Shown: positions 33,515 through 43,221 of the stretch, one piece after another
Layout of the letters: every line of letters begins with the position of its first letter
Position numbering within the stretch: position 1 is the first letter of the stretch
From: Enterococcus sp. RIT-PI-f
Lineage (GTDB): Bacteria; Bacillota; Bacilli; Lactobacillales; Enterococcaceae
Assembly (NCBI RefSeq): GCF_001297065.1
Contig: NZ_LHOX01000012.1
Coordinates: 62,001-126,000 of the forward strand
DNA length: 64,000 nt
Direction of reading: 5' to 3'
Notes under the pieces: generated by a model
Told to the model about the DNA's origin: nothing
What the model saw: the letters and a program-made list of their open reading frames with translations, nothing else
Databases searched by the model: none
Translations under genes and position numbers: made by a program

Positions 33515-34954
33515 TTATTGATAGACCAATGTACGCAATGCTTGATCGACTTTCTCTGCAGCCAGTCTGCCTTCGCGAATGGCCCAGATCACTAAGCTAG
33601 GTCCACGCTTCGCATCCCCTGCAACTAAAATCCGTTCATTGTTCGTGGTATAGTCATCATAAACTTCCTTGACACCAAAGGCATCCAATAATGTGGTTTC
33701 AGGACCTAAGAAGCCCATCGCCAATAAAACCAAATCCGCTTTGATCACTTCTTTTGTTCCAGCGATCGGTTGAAAACGATCATCCACAGAAACTGTTTCT
33801 AAAGCAATCAGTTGTCCTCTTTCGGCCCCAATAAACGCAGTTGTCGAAACCCCATGATAGGTCACCTGGCTGTGGAAAACCTCAGCCGCTTCTTCTTGAC
33901 CATAACCAGTACGCGCCGTCAGCGGATATTCTGGCCATGGATTTGTCGCTGCGCGCTGTAAAGGCGGCTGTGGTGTGATTTCCAATTGCCGAACAGATGC
34001 CGCTCCTTGGCGTACTGCCGTCCCGATACAATCATTCCCCGTATCACCACCACCAATGACAACAACGTGTTTGCCAGTCAATTTTTTGCTGGTCGCTTCT
34101 TTTCCATGTTTCAACACATCTTTTGTTGCTTCAGTTAAGTAGTCAACCGCAAACTGGACACCAGTCAATGCGCGGCCAGGGATCGTCAAATCACGAGGGA
34201 CACTTGCGCCTGTCGATAAAATGATACGGTCATATTGCGCAGCTAACTCATCCGCTGAAATATCTCGGCCAATCTCTGTATTGCCAATAAAACGAACACC
34301 TAAGTCTGCCATCAAATCAATACGTCGCTGAACGACATCCTTATCCAATTTCATGTTTGGGATACCATACATCAGCAAACCGCCAAAGCGATCACTCCGC
34401 TCATAAACTGTGACTTGATGCCCCAATTGATTCAACCGCCACGCTGCGGACAAGCCGGCAGGGCCGCTCCCTACGATGGCGACTTTAAATCCGGTCGATG
34501 CTTGGGGCATACCAGAAGCTTTGACCCAATCATTTTCAAAAGCAGTATCAATAATGAAACGTTCATTGTCATGGATCGTTACACCTGAACCATTCAAAGC
34601 TTCCGTACAGCCCTTCTCACAAGGCGCAGGACAAACCCGGCCGGTCATTTCAGGTAATGGATTGGTTCGTGCCAATCGCTCGAAGGCGGCCTGTGTTCGG
34701 CCTTGATAAACCAAATCATTCCACTCAGGAATCAAGTTGTCATTTGGACAACCAGATACGGTCCGCTGACCGCCAAAGAATGAACCAGTATGACAAAAAG
34801 GAATCCCACAGTTCATACAACGGGCGGCCTGTTCTTGACGTTCTTCTTCCGGTAAAGGAGTTTGTAACTCCTCCCAATCAGTGATGCGCTCAGAAACTGG
34901 GCGTGTCGGGTTCTCAACTCTTGCATGTTTTAAAAATCCAAATGGATCTGCCAT
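33515..34954 (-). CDS. gltD: Glutamate synthase (NADPH) small subunit
   Basis: GltD is the electron-input subunit of GOGAT, passing electrons from NADPH through FAD and two [4Fe-4S] clusters to GltB. The 479-aa protein has the N-terminal Fe-S cysteines (CMNCGIPFC, GCPNDNLIPEW, CPAPCEKGC), the FAD-binding GSGPAGLSAAWRLNQLGH, the NADPH-binding GGGDTGNDC, and a C-terminal AGDAKRGPSLVIWAIREGR. It begins 2 bp after gltB ends, so translation is coupled. GOGAT lets the cell make glutamate from glutamine and 2-oxoglutarate. Confidence 0.97.
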   Translation of the reverse strand: MADPFGFLKHARVENPTRPVSERITDWEELQTPLPEEERQEQAARCMNCGIPFCHTGSFFGGQRTVSGCPNDNLIPEWNDLVYQGRTQAAFERLARTNPLPEMTGRVCPAPCEKGCTEALNGSGVTIHDNERFIIDTAFENDWVKASGMPQASTGFKVAIVGSGPAGLSAAWRLNQLGHQVTVYERSDRFGGLLMYGIPNMKLDKDVVQRRIDLMADLGVRFIGNTEIGRDISADELAAQYDRIILSTGASVPRDLTIPGRALTGVQFAVDYLTEATKDVLKHGKEATSKKLTGKHVVVIGGGDTGNDCIGTAVRQGAASVRQLEITPQPPLQRAATNPWPEYPLTARTGYGQEEAAEVFHSQVTYHGVSTTAFIGAERGQLIALETVSVDDRFQPIAGTKEVIKADLVLLAMGFLGPETTLLDAFGVKEVYDDYTTNNERILVAGDAKRGPSLVIWAIREGRLAAEKVDQALRTLVYQ

Positions 34955-34956
34955 AA

Positions 34957-37900
34957 TTACTCACGCGCCTTTCCTGGAATCGTTAATTGGGTACCTACAA
35001 CAGACTCGAAGGCTTTTTCTAATAAAGCATCCCCTGCAAATCCTTGTGCGGCAAATTCTTCTGTTGCTTCAACCATATGATGATATTCGGTTGGATAAAC
35101 TTTGACAAAATCATTTTTGGCTTGGGCCCAATCTTGTAAAATCTCGGCAGCTTTTAAAGAGTCAGTATAAGCAAAATGTTGTTCGATCATTTCTTTTAAT
35201 TGCTGATCATTGCCGCTTTCATCGATCTGATACAAATCGACCATTTCCATATTGCACTTCGCAGCAAAGTCATGGTTTGGATCATAGATATAAGCGACCC
35301 CACCAGACATCCCAGCGCCGAAATTACGACCGGTCTTGCCTAAGATGACCACAACACCACCAGTCATATACTCGCATCCATGATCACCGACACCTTCTAC
35401 AACAACTTTCGCGCCACTATTCCTTACACAAAAGCGCTCACCGGCTGTACCACGGAAGTATCCTTCCCCTTGATTAGCCCCAAAACAAGCAACGTTCCCG
35501 ACGATTGGCGAGTGTTCGACATCATAGGCAGCATCTTCTGGCGGCACAATGATCAAACGGGCACCACTTAATCCTTTGGCTACATAATCATTGGCTTCTC
35601 CTACCAATTTCAGTTCAATGCCTTGTGTAGCAAACGCCCCAAAACTTTGCCCGGCAATGCCATGATAGGTATACTGCAATAGTCCCGGCGTCACCTGATC
35701 ATTGCCAAATCGCTCAGCGATCCAGCCGCCTAAGCGGGCACCGACCGACCGTTGGACGTTATTGATAGGTTGATGCATCGCCATCGGTTGATCCTGTTCG
35801 ATCGCTGCTTGCGCAAAGGAATCTAATTCAGGCCATTGACGTTTTTCTAAGAATGGATCAGTTACTTTCCGCTCAATTGGGATCGCTGTGCCAATCATTC
35901 TAGAAAAGTCGAGGGATTTGGCTTTTCCTTTTGCCACAAACCGTGGTGTCAATACTTCTGCATGGCCGACCATTTCATCAATTGTTCTAAAGCCTAGTTC
36001 TGCCATCGTTTCTCGCAAATCCTCAGCTAAAAAGTGCATCGTATTGATGATATGCTCTGGTTTACCGGCAAAGAATTTGCGCAGTGCCGGATTTTGTGTG
36101 GCAATCCCCACCGGACAGGTGTTCAAACTGCAAACCCGCATCATCACACAGCCAATTGCTACCAAAGCCAATGAAGCAAAGCTATACTCTTCAGCACCAA
36201 GCAATGCGGCTATCGCTATGTCACGACCGGTCATTAACTTGCCATCTGTTTCTAAAGTCATACGTTGGCGTAGATTGTTCATAGCCAATGTTTGATGGGC
36301 CTCAGCGATGCCCATCTCCCATGGCAGCCCTGCATCACGAATCGAATTTCGTGGGGAAGCGCCAGTTCCGCCGTCATATCCAGAAATCACGACAACATCT
36401 GCACCTGCTTTGACAACCCCCGTTGCAATCGTGCCAACACCCGTACTAGAAACCAATTTGACATTGATGCGGGCATATGGATTGATGGCTTTCAGATCAT
36501 AGATCAGCTGCGCCAAATCTTCGATCGAATAAATATCGTGGTGAGGGGGCGGAGAAATCAATCGCACGCCCGGTGTTGACCCGCGAATTTCTGCTACCCA
36601 AGGGAAGACTTTGTTACCTGGTAATTGACCGCCTTCACCCGGTTTGGCTCCTTGGGCCATTTTGATTTGCAATTCATCCGCACTCATCAAGTACTCCGCA
36701 TTGACGCCAAAACGTCCCGAAGCGACCTGCTTGATCCGACTGTTGTAATTGATACCATTGACTGGTTTGAATCGATTGCGGTTTTCGCCGCCTTCCCCAC
36801 TATTTGATTTCGCCCCTATGGCGTTCATACCTTCCGCGATACAACGATGGGCTTCTTCGCTTAAAGACCCATACGACATCGCCCCTACTTTGAAACGCTT
36901 AACGATCGTTTCCACCGGTTCTACCTCAGCAAGAGGAATACTCGGCCGATTTTTATCAAATGTCCACATAGCGCGTAATGTCGTTGGATGTGCGACAGCA
37001 TCTTGGTCCATCTCAGCTGCATAGGCTTTGTACAAGCTGTAATCGCCTGTTCGTACCGCTTTCTGGAAACCATAGATCGTTTTCGGATTAAACAGATGAT
37101 GTTCGCCATCTGCTTTATATTGAAAACTACCGCCGGATTCAAGATAATCTGTTTGTTTGCTGCCGTATGCTGCTTCATAACGATTCATGTATTCTTCTTC
37201 AATTTGTTGTAATGACAAGCCGCCGATCCTTGTTGCTGTACCAGCAAAATATTCTTTGATCACAGCTTCAGAAATACCGACTGCCTCAAAAAGCTGGGCC
37301 CCATGATAACCAGCGATCGTTGAGATCCCCATTCGCGACATTATTTTGATAATGCCTTTCTCACAGGCTTTTCGATACTTCTCGATGTTATCTTGCAACG
37401 CCACGTGTACCAACGTTTGATATGCGCCATAGGGATGGATCCCGCTGGCACCATAGCCGATCAACATCGCATAGTGATGCACTTCGCAGACTTCTGCTGT
37501 ATCCACCACGATTGATGCCAACGAGCGTTTACCTTTCTTCACAAGGTAATTATGCAAACCTGAAACAGCCAATAAAATCGGAATCGCCATTTTGCCTTTT
37601 TGCGGTTGCATCTCTGGTGAATCGCCACGATCACTTAATAGAATGATCGTTGCTCCTTGATCGATCTTTGTTTCAATTTCCTTGAACAAATTTTCTAATG
37701 CAGATTGCAGTCCACCGCTTTGTTCATTTTCAAGTGAATAGAGAATCGATTGTACCACCGTTTTTTGTCCCGCTTGATCTAGGTCTTTGATCTTCAAATA
37801 GTCTGCTGTCGTCAGCACAGGACTGCTGATTTTCAATTTATTGCAATTGATTTGATTATCTTTGGCGACATCCCCATCTCGACCCAAAAACAATTCTGTG

Positions 37901-39468
37901 CCAATCACCAGTTGTTCTCTAATGGCATCGATTGGCGGATTGGTCACTTGCGCAAATTGCTGCTTAAAATAAGTAAACAACGATTGCGGTTTTTCGCTCA
38001 AGATGGCCAATGGTGAATCAAATCCCATTGAGATGACAGGTTCTTCTCCATTTTCGGCCATTGGCATGATCAACGTGCGGATGATTTCATCTGTGTAGCC
38101 ATTCAGTTTCCAAAGCTGCTGCATGTCAGCAACTTGGGTATCTGCATCCGTGTTCGTCATCAAGTCATTAGGTGTCAATAAATGGTCTTGGAGCCATTCT
38201 CGATAAGGATAAGCTTTTGCATAATGATCTTTGATTTCTTGGTTGCGCAAAATCTTTCCGTTGACAGTATCCACCAAAAACATATTTGCTGGGCCTAATA
38301 CCCCTTTTTCAATCACTTCAGCTGCTGGCAAGTCAACGACACCAGACTCAGAAGCTACGATCACAAACCCAGATGTTGTGATCGAATAACGTGACGGACG
38401 CAAACCATTTCGATCAAGGGCTGCGCCTACCATATCTCCATCGGTAAAACATAGAGCGGCTGGTCCATCCCATGGTGCCATGAAGCTTGCATTGTATTCA
38501 TTGAAGGCTGTCAACTCTGGGGATAAGCCAGCTTCATCAGACCATGCTTCTGGCACCATCATCAACAGCGCCTGTGGAATATCTCTACCTTGTCGATATA
38601 AATACTCCATGCAATTTTCTAATTTGGCAGAATCAGAATTCTCTTCATCATAGACCTCGATCTGGTGTCCGTGCATCCAATTTTCTGCGCCACGCAAAGT
38701 ATTGATTTCCCCATTATGGGCTAAAAAGCGAAATGGTTGTGCGCGATTCCAACTCGGAAAGGTATTGGTAGAAAAACGTGAATGAGTCAGTGCGATACTT
38801 GATGTCATTTCTGGATGCTGCAAGTCTTTGAAAAACAAGCCTACTTGATAGGCATGAAGCATCCCTTTATAGACAATCGTTTTACTTGATAAACTACAGA
38901 TTGAACATTCCTCTGCTGGATAAGTCTTTTCCAATTTACGACGCAATCGATATAATTGATCTTCAAAAGGACGCCCAGGTGCAGCATCAACCGGTTTTTC
39001 GATAAACAGTTGCAGAAATGATGGCATGACTTTTTGCGCACCTGGTCCGCATTGATAATAATCATAAGGGACATCTCTCTGCCAAATAACATGAAAACCC
39101 CAGCTTTCGATATCCTTGATGATTTCGTCTTGCATTTGAACCGCCCGCAATTTATCTGATGGCAAAAACAGCATGCCCACTGCATAATGTCCTTTTTGCG
39201 GCAATTGAATAGCGGCACGTTTGGCTTCTTCTTGAAAGAAAGGATCTGGCATGGCCATCAAAATCCCTGCCCCATCGCCTGTATCCGGTTCTGCTCCAGT
39301 ACCGCCACGATGATTCATTCGTTCAAGCATCGTCAATGCATTTTGAATCAATTCCCTAGAATACACACCATCCTTTTGGGCGATAAAGCCCATCCCGCAG
39401 GCATCTTTCTCAAATTGCGGGTCATACATTGAGGGTGTTACGTTCTTACTATTTTTCAAATCATTCAT
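34957..39468 (-). CDS. gltB: Glutamate synthase large subunit
   Basis: This 1503-aa protein forms the catalytic GOGAT subunit. Residues 1-23 look like a propeptide, ending before the nucleophilic Cys24 (DACGMGF) of the class II glutamine amidotransferase domain (24 to about 420). The central domain, the FMN-binding synthase domain (AKPGEGGQLPG, GYDGGTGASP), the [3Fe-4S] cysteines C-x5-C-x4-C (CVMMRVCSLNTC) and the C-terminal GXGXG barrel (GVGDHGCEYMTGG, GMSGGVAY) follow. Length is normal. CCAAGGAAG precedes the ATG. The leader of 385 bp contains a Fur-box-like sequence and a separate dyad. Confidence 0.98.
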   Translation of the reverse strand: MNDLKNSKNVTPSMYDPQFEKDACGMGFIAQKDGVYSRELIQNALTMLERMNHRGGTGAEPDTGDGAGILMAMPDPFFQEEAKRAAIQLPQKGHYAVGMLFLPSDKLRAVQMQDEIIKDIESWGFHVIWQRDVPYDYYQCGPGAQKVMPSFLQLFIEKPVDAAPGRPFEDQLYRLRRKLEKTYPAEECSICSLSSKTIVYKGMLHAYQVGLFFKDLQHPEMTSSIALTHSRFSTNTFPSWNRAQPFRFLAHNGEINTLRGAENWMHGHQIEVYDEENSDSAKLENCMEYLYRQGRDIPQALLMMVPEAWSDEAGLSPELTAFNEYNASFMAPWDGPAALCFTDGDMVGAALDRNGLRPSRYSITTSGFVIVASESGVVDLPAAEVIEKGVLGPANMFLVDTVNGKILRNQEIKDHYAKAYPYREWLQDHLLTPNDLMTNTDADTQVADMQQLWKLNGYTDEIIRTLIMPMAENGEEPVISMGFDSPLAILSEKPQSLFTYFKQQFAQVTNPPIDAIREQLVIGTELFLGRDGDVAKDNQINCNKLKISSPVLTTADYLKIKDLDQAGQKTVVQSILYSLENEQSGGLQSALENLFKEIETKIDQGATIILLSDRGDSPEMQPQKGKMAIPILLAVSGLHNYLVKKGKRSLASIVVDTAEVCEVHHYAMLIGYGASGIHPYGAYQTLVHVALQDNIEKYRKACEKGIIKIMSRMGISTIAGYHGAQLFEAVGISEAVIKEYFAGTATRIGGLSLQQIEEEYMNRYEAAYGSKQTDYLESGGSFQYKADGEHHLFNPKTIYGFQKAVRTGDYSLYKAYAAEMDQDAVAHPTTLRAMWTFDKNRPSIPLAEVEPVETIVKRFKVGAMSYGSLSEEAHRCIAEGMNAIGAKSNSGEGGENRNRFKPVNGINYNSRIKQVASGRFGVNAEYLMSADELQIKMAQGAKPGEGGQLPGNKVFPWVAEIRGSTPGVRLISPPPHHDIYSIEDLAQLIYDLKAINPYARINVKLVSSTGVGTIATGVVKAGADVVVISGYDGGTGASPRNSIRDAGLPWEMGIAEAHQTLAMNNLRQRMTLETDGKLMTGRDIAIAALLGAEEYSFASLALVAIGCVMMRVCSLNTCPVGIATQNPALRKFFAGKPEHIINTMHFLAEDLRETMAELGFRTIDEMVGHAEVLTPRFVAKGKAKSLDFSRMIGTAIPIERKVTDPFLEKRQWPELDSFAQAAIEQDQPMAMHQPINNVQRSVGARLGGWIAERFGNDQVTPGLLQYTYHGIAGQSFGAFATQGIELKLVGEANDYVAKGLSGARLIIVPPEDAAYDVEHSPIVGNVACFGANQGEGYFRGTAGERFCVRNSGAKVVVEGVGDHGCEYMTGGVVVILGKTGRNFGAGMSGGVAYIYDPNHDFAAKCNMEMVDLYQIDESGNDQQLKEMIEQHFAYTDSLKAAEILQDWAQAKNDFVKVYPTEYHHMVEATEEFAAQGFAGDALLEKAFESVVGTQLTIPGKARE

Positions 39469-39613
39469 CGTTCACACTTCCTTGGAATATTCTGAATTTT
39501 CCGATTTTTCAACAGGTTAAATCTTCCTTTTTTGCTTAGGAAACTTTTGTCGCAGGATTGATTGATATAGGAAAAAATATTTCTTTATTTTATCATTTAG
39601 TCGAACCCTCTAA

Positions 39614-39637
39614 AACCTTATATACAAATGTAAGGTT
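39614..39637 (-). promoter_or_regulatory. Dyad in the gltB leader
   Basis: Arms AACCTTA (39614-39620) and TAAGGTT (39631-39637) pair perfectly around 10 nt. A further direct copy, AAGGTT, follows at once on the plus strand. With a -10 TATAAT at 39649-39654 (minus strand) it would lie just after the transcription start. It could be an operator or a leader hairpin. Confidence 0.5.
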
Positions 39638-39686
39638 AAGGTTTTTATATTATACAACATTATTCTCGTTATTTATAAGTTTTAAA

Positions 39687-39701
39687 TGAGAATCGTTTTC
39701 A
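39687..39701 (-). promoter_or_regulatory. Fur-box-like site upstream of gltBD
   Basis: TGAGAATCGTTTTCA matches the 7-1-7 Fur consensus TGATAATNATTATCA at 12 of 14 fixed positions. It lies upstream of the gltB -10 candidate at 39649-39654. Binding is inferred. Confidence 0.5.
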
Positions 39702-39803
39702 TCTAAAACATTGGTAGAAGGTGTCATGAATACGTGATTAATACCCACATCCTGATTTGATTTGATGAGAAAAAAGCCCTTTTTCATCCTTTACAGCACA
39801 AAA

Positions 39804-39835
39804 AAACAGGTAATCATAGAATGAATTACCTGTTT
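39804..39835 (-). terminator. Terminator of ileS
   Basis: AAACAGGTAAT / ATTACCTGTTT is an 11-bp perfect stem, followed on the minus strand by seven or more T. It lies just past the ileS stop. Confidence 0.88.
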
Positions 39836-39853
39836 CATGTCATGTCTATTCGG

Positions 39854-42649
39854 TTATTTCTCGAATCCTTCAGCAACTGCTTCTGGATAATTTTCTTCGA
39901 CGATTTCAGCACAGTGTCCGCATAACGTTGGTAAATGATCATGTCTGCCGACATCTTTTCTCATTTGGCGGCATCGCTCACAGACTTCACCCTCAGCTTT
40001 TTCGACAAGAATTGCAACATCTTCAAATGCATATGCATCTGCTGGCACTGCCGTTCCTGCCTCAGCAACTTCAAAGAAGTCAGGCGAGATGATCAGCAAT
40101 TGCGGAATATCTGAATCAATTGCTTTCAATAAGGTAGCTACAGGTTCCGAAGGATACACAGTGACCTTCGCTTCAAAAGACTTACCGATCAGTTTTGCAT
40201 TCCGGGCTTCTTCCAAAGCTTTTAATACGTTGTCGCGGAAATCTAAGAAGGCAGACCATTGATCCAATAGCTCAGCTTGGTTGGCAAATACTTGGTAGCC
40301 AGGAAGCTCTGCCAATTGGACATAGTCATCTTCTTCTTTCAAATAAGACCAGATTTCTTCTGCCGTATGTGGAATGATTGGCGTCAATAGTTTGGTCAAT
40401 GCTACGGCTGTTTGGTAAAAAACAGTTTGCATGGCACGACGTTGGAAATCGTTTTGGCCTTCGATATAGACAACATCTTTGGCAAAATCTAAATAAAAGG
40501 AAGACATATCAACTGTTAAGAAATTGATAACCGTCCGATAGATATGCAAAAAGTTGTATTTGTCATAGCCGTCTTCACGAATTGTTTTAATGGTTTGATG
40601 CAAACGAACCATCATGTATTGGTCGACTGAACGTAGATCTTCAAAGGCCACAGTATCTTTTGCTGGATCAAAATCATTGGTATTGGCCAATAAGAAACGC
40701 ATCGTGTTACGAATTTTCCGATACACTTCAGATACTTGGTTCAAAATGTCCATAGACACACGTACATCTGATTCATAGTCAACACTGCTGACCCATAGAC
40801 GTAAGATATCCGCACCCATTTGTTTGATTACTTTCTCAGGAGCAATCGTATTTCCTAAAGACTTACTCATCTTGCGGCCTTCCCCATCTAAAGTAAAGCC
40901 TTGAGATAAAACAGCTTTATAAGGAGCCACTTCATTGATTGCAACACTTGTTGTAATGCTTGAATTGAACCAACCGCGGTATTGGTCTGAACCTTCCAAA
41001 TACATATCCGCAGGGAACGTCAATTCAGGGCGTTGACGCAATACAGCTTCGTGTGATGAACCTGAGTCAAACCAGACATCCATGATGTCGGTTTCTTTAG
41101 AAAACTTGCCATTCGGCGAACCTGGATGAGTAAAGCCAGCTGGCAATAATTCTTCAGCTTCTTTTTCAAACCAGATCGTTGATCCATGTTCAGCAAACAA
41201 GTTGGCCACGTGTTCAATCGTTTCCGGTGTGATGATTGCTTCTCCATTTTCAGCATAAAAAATAGGTAATGGGACACCCCAAGCTCTTTGTCGGGAAATC
41301 ACCCAATCGCCACGGTCGCGGATCATATTGTACAAACGTGTTTTGCCCCATGGAATGATCCAATCGACTTTTTCGATTTCATCTAAGATGTTTTGGCGGA
41401 ACTTATCAATGGATGCAAACCATTGAGGTGTTGCACGATAAATGACTGGTTTTTTGGTACGCCAATCGTGGGGATAACTATGCGTAAAGAAATCCAATTT
41501 CAGTAAAGCACCTTTTTCTTCTAATAAAGCTGTGATCATTGGATTGGCTTTATCATAAAAGATGCCTTCAAAGCCAGGTGCTTCCTCTGTATACATCCCG
41601 CGACCGTCAACTGGGGACAAAACATCTAAGCCATATTTTTTGCTGACGATGTAGTCATCTTCACCATGGCCTGGTGCTGTATGCACTAAGCCAGTACCGG
41701 CATCTAAAGTCACGTGATCGCCTAGCATAACTAATGACGTGCGGTCATAGAAAGGATGTTGCGCCGTCATATATTCTAGTTGGGTACCTGAGAATTCTTG
41801 CAAGACCTCGATCGTTTCCCAACCGATCGCGTCTTTTACAGTTTCTAGAAGGTCTTTTGCTACGACAAATTTACGACCATCCGCTAAGATTTGCACATAT
41901 GAAAAGCTAGGATTGACCGAGATACCTAAGTTTGCAGGCAATGTCCATGGTGTTGTCGTCCAGATCACTAAGGAAGTATCTGTATCCAGCAAGTCTTTGC
42001 CATCTGCGATGGGGAAAGCCACATAGATCGATGCAGATTTGACATCTTTGTATTCAATTTCAGCTTCTGCTAAAGAAGATTCACTGGATGGTGACCAATA
42101 GATTGGTTTCAAGCCTTTATAAATATAGCCTTTTTCAGCCATTTTACCAAAAACACGGATCTCAGCTGCTTCATAATCAGGCGTCAATGTGATGTAAGGA
42201 TGATCCCAATCGCCAGAAACGCCCAATCGTTTGAAATCGGCACGTTGTGTATCTACTTGCGTCAAAGCATATTCTTCACATTTTTTACGGTATTCAGCCA
42301 AACTCATTTCTTTACGTTTGATGCCTTTATTTGTTAATACTTGCTCGATAGGCAATCCGTGTGTGTCCCAGCCAGGTACATAAGGTGAACGGAATCCTGA
42401 CATCGACTTTGAACGTACAATGATGTCTTTGCTGATTTTATTCAATGAATGACCAATGTGGATATTTCCATTTGCATATGGCGGGCCATCATGTAAAACG
42501 AATGACGGCTTGCCTTCGTTCAATTCTTGTCTTCGTTGGTAGATTTGTTCATCTTCCCAGTTCTTTTGCCATTCAACTTCACGGTTAGGTAAATTCCCGC
42601 GCATCGGAAATTCGGTCTTTCCTAGTTGGAGTGTTTCTTTCATTTTCAT
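39854..42649 (-). CDS. ileS: Isoleucyl-tRNA synthetase
   Basis: This enzyme charges tRNA-Ile in the cytoplasm. The 931-aa class I synthetase has the HIGH motif ([11 protein letters not shown], near residue 65), the CP1 editing domain, KMSKS ([11 protein letters not shown], near residue 600), the anticodon-binding domain, and the C-terminal zinc site CERCRQM...CGHC. The ATG at 42649 lies 9 nt after AAGGAG; an upstream in-frame ATG at 42715 has no ribosome site and would add 22 unrelated residues. Its leader of over 500 nt carries a T-box and, downstream of it, an 86-bp triple repeat. A strong terminator follows the gene. Confidence 0.98.
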   Translation of the reverse strand: MKMKETLQLGKTEFPMRGNLPNREVEWQKNWEDEQIYQRRQELNEGKPSFVLHDGPPYANGNIHIGHSLNKISKDIIVRSKSMSGFRSPYVPGWDTHGLPIEQVLTNKGIKRKEMSLAEYRKKCEEYALTQVDTQRADFKRLGVSGDWDHPYITLTPDYEAAEIRVFGKMAEKGYIYKGLKPIYWSPSSESSLAEAEIEYKDVKSASIYVAFPIADGKDLLDTDTSLVIWTTTPWTLPANLGISVNPSFSYVQILADGRKFVVAKDLLETVKDAIGWETIEVLQEFSGTQLEYMTAQHPFYDRTSLVMLGDHVTLDAGTGLVHTAPGHGEDDYIVSKKYGLDVLSPVDGRGMYTEEAPGFEGIFYDKANPMITALLEEKGALLKLDFFTHSYPHDWRTKKPVIYRATPQWFASIDKFRQNILDEIEKVDWIIPWGKTRLYNMIRDRGDWVISRQRAWGVPLPIFYAENGEAIITPETIEHVANLFAEHGSTIWFEKEAEELLPAGFTHPGSPNGKFSKETDIMDVWFDSGSSHEAVLRQRPELTFPADMYLEGSDQYRGWFNSSITTSVAINEVAPYKAVLSQGFTLDGEGRKMSKSLGNTIAPEKVIKQMGADILRLWVSSVDYESDVRVSMDILNQVSEVYRKIRNTMRFLLANTNDFDPAKDTVAFEDLRSVDQYMMVRLHQTIKTIREDGYDKYNFLHIYRTVINFLTVDMSSFYLDFAKDVVYIEGQNDFQRRAMQTVFYQTAVALTKLLTPIIPHTAEEIWSYLKEEDDYVQLAELPGYQVFANQAELLDQWSAFLDFRDNVLKALEEARNAKLIGKSFEAKVTVYPSEPVATLLKAIDSDIPQLLIISPDFFEVAEAGTAVPADAYAFEDVAILVEKAEGEVCERCRQMRKDVGRHDHLPTLCGHCAEIVEENYPEAVAEGFEK

Positions 42650-42732
42650 TTCGTTTGCTCCTTTTTGATTGCTTGCAGCTATTTTGATAAAGACCATCGT
42701 TGGTCTAGATGCCATGGACCATGGACTGTGAA

Positions 42733-42983
42733 GGTGACTACGTTCCCTTCGGTCGCCTAGTACTGTTCATCATCTACTCTGTCACGCTTCGCGTGCCAAT
42801 CGTAGTGATTCTTTGTGCGGTGACTACGTTCCCTTCGGTCGCCTAGTACTGTTCATCATCTACTCTGTCACGCTTCGCGTGCCAATCGTAGTGATTCTTT
42901 GTGCGGTGACTACGTTCCCTTCGGTCGCCTAGTACTGTTCATCATCTACTCTGTCACGCTTCGCGTGCCAATCGTAGTGATTC
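42733..42983 (-). repeat. Three tandem 86-bp repeats in the ileS leader
   Basis: Identical units begin at 42733, 42819 and 42905; the third lacks only its last 7 bases, so there are 2.9 copies with no visible mismatch. Each unit has an outer inverted pair GACTACG...CGTAGTG, an inner perfect hairpin CACGC-TTC-GCGTG, and a small CCTTCGG arm, so each can fold as a closed structured RNA. The period is not a multiple of 3 and no reading frame runs through, so it is non-coding. The block starts where the T-box terminator ends and stops 84 bp before the ileS start codon. Confidence 0.95.
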
Positions 42984-42986
42984 ACA

Positions 42987-43200
42987 GCAAAAACACGTTC
43001 TTCCCGTGAAGGGACGAACGTGTTCGTGGTACCACCCAAATTTTATTGCCAATGGCAATTCTTTGTTGATCGCTAACGGGATCAGGCGGCGGTTTTTAAT
43101 CGAACAATCCTGTTCTTTCGAAACTGCGACTCACAGATGATTTGATTTCCTACAGGGTTTTATTTGGCTTCCACTCTCCCAAACTCGCTTGAAAAATATA
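42987..43200 (-). promoter_or_regulatory. T-box riboswitch of ileS
   Basis: The minus-strand leader contains the invariant T-box sequence GGGTGGTACCACG (43025-43037). The terminator follows: arms at 43011-43024 and 42992-43005, a 14-bp stem, then TTTTT. The upstream part carries GGGAGAGTGGAAGCC and a CCGTTAGC linker of Stem I / Stem III type. Uncharged tRNA-Ile should stabilise the antiterminator. The specifier is probably AUC within the AAATCAAATC segment near 43145-43155, but I cannot fix its position. Confidence 0.93.
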
Positions 43201-43221
43201 AGAAATTTTTTTGTTCTGCTT

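Noticed and set aside
42733-42983. CRISPR array
   Set aside because: The repeats are contiguous 86-bp units with no spacers, and no cas genes are nearby.
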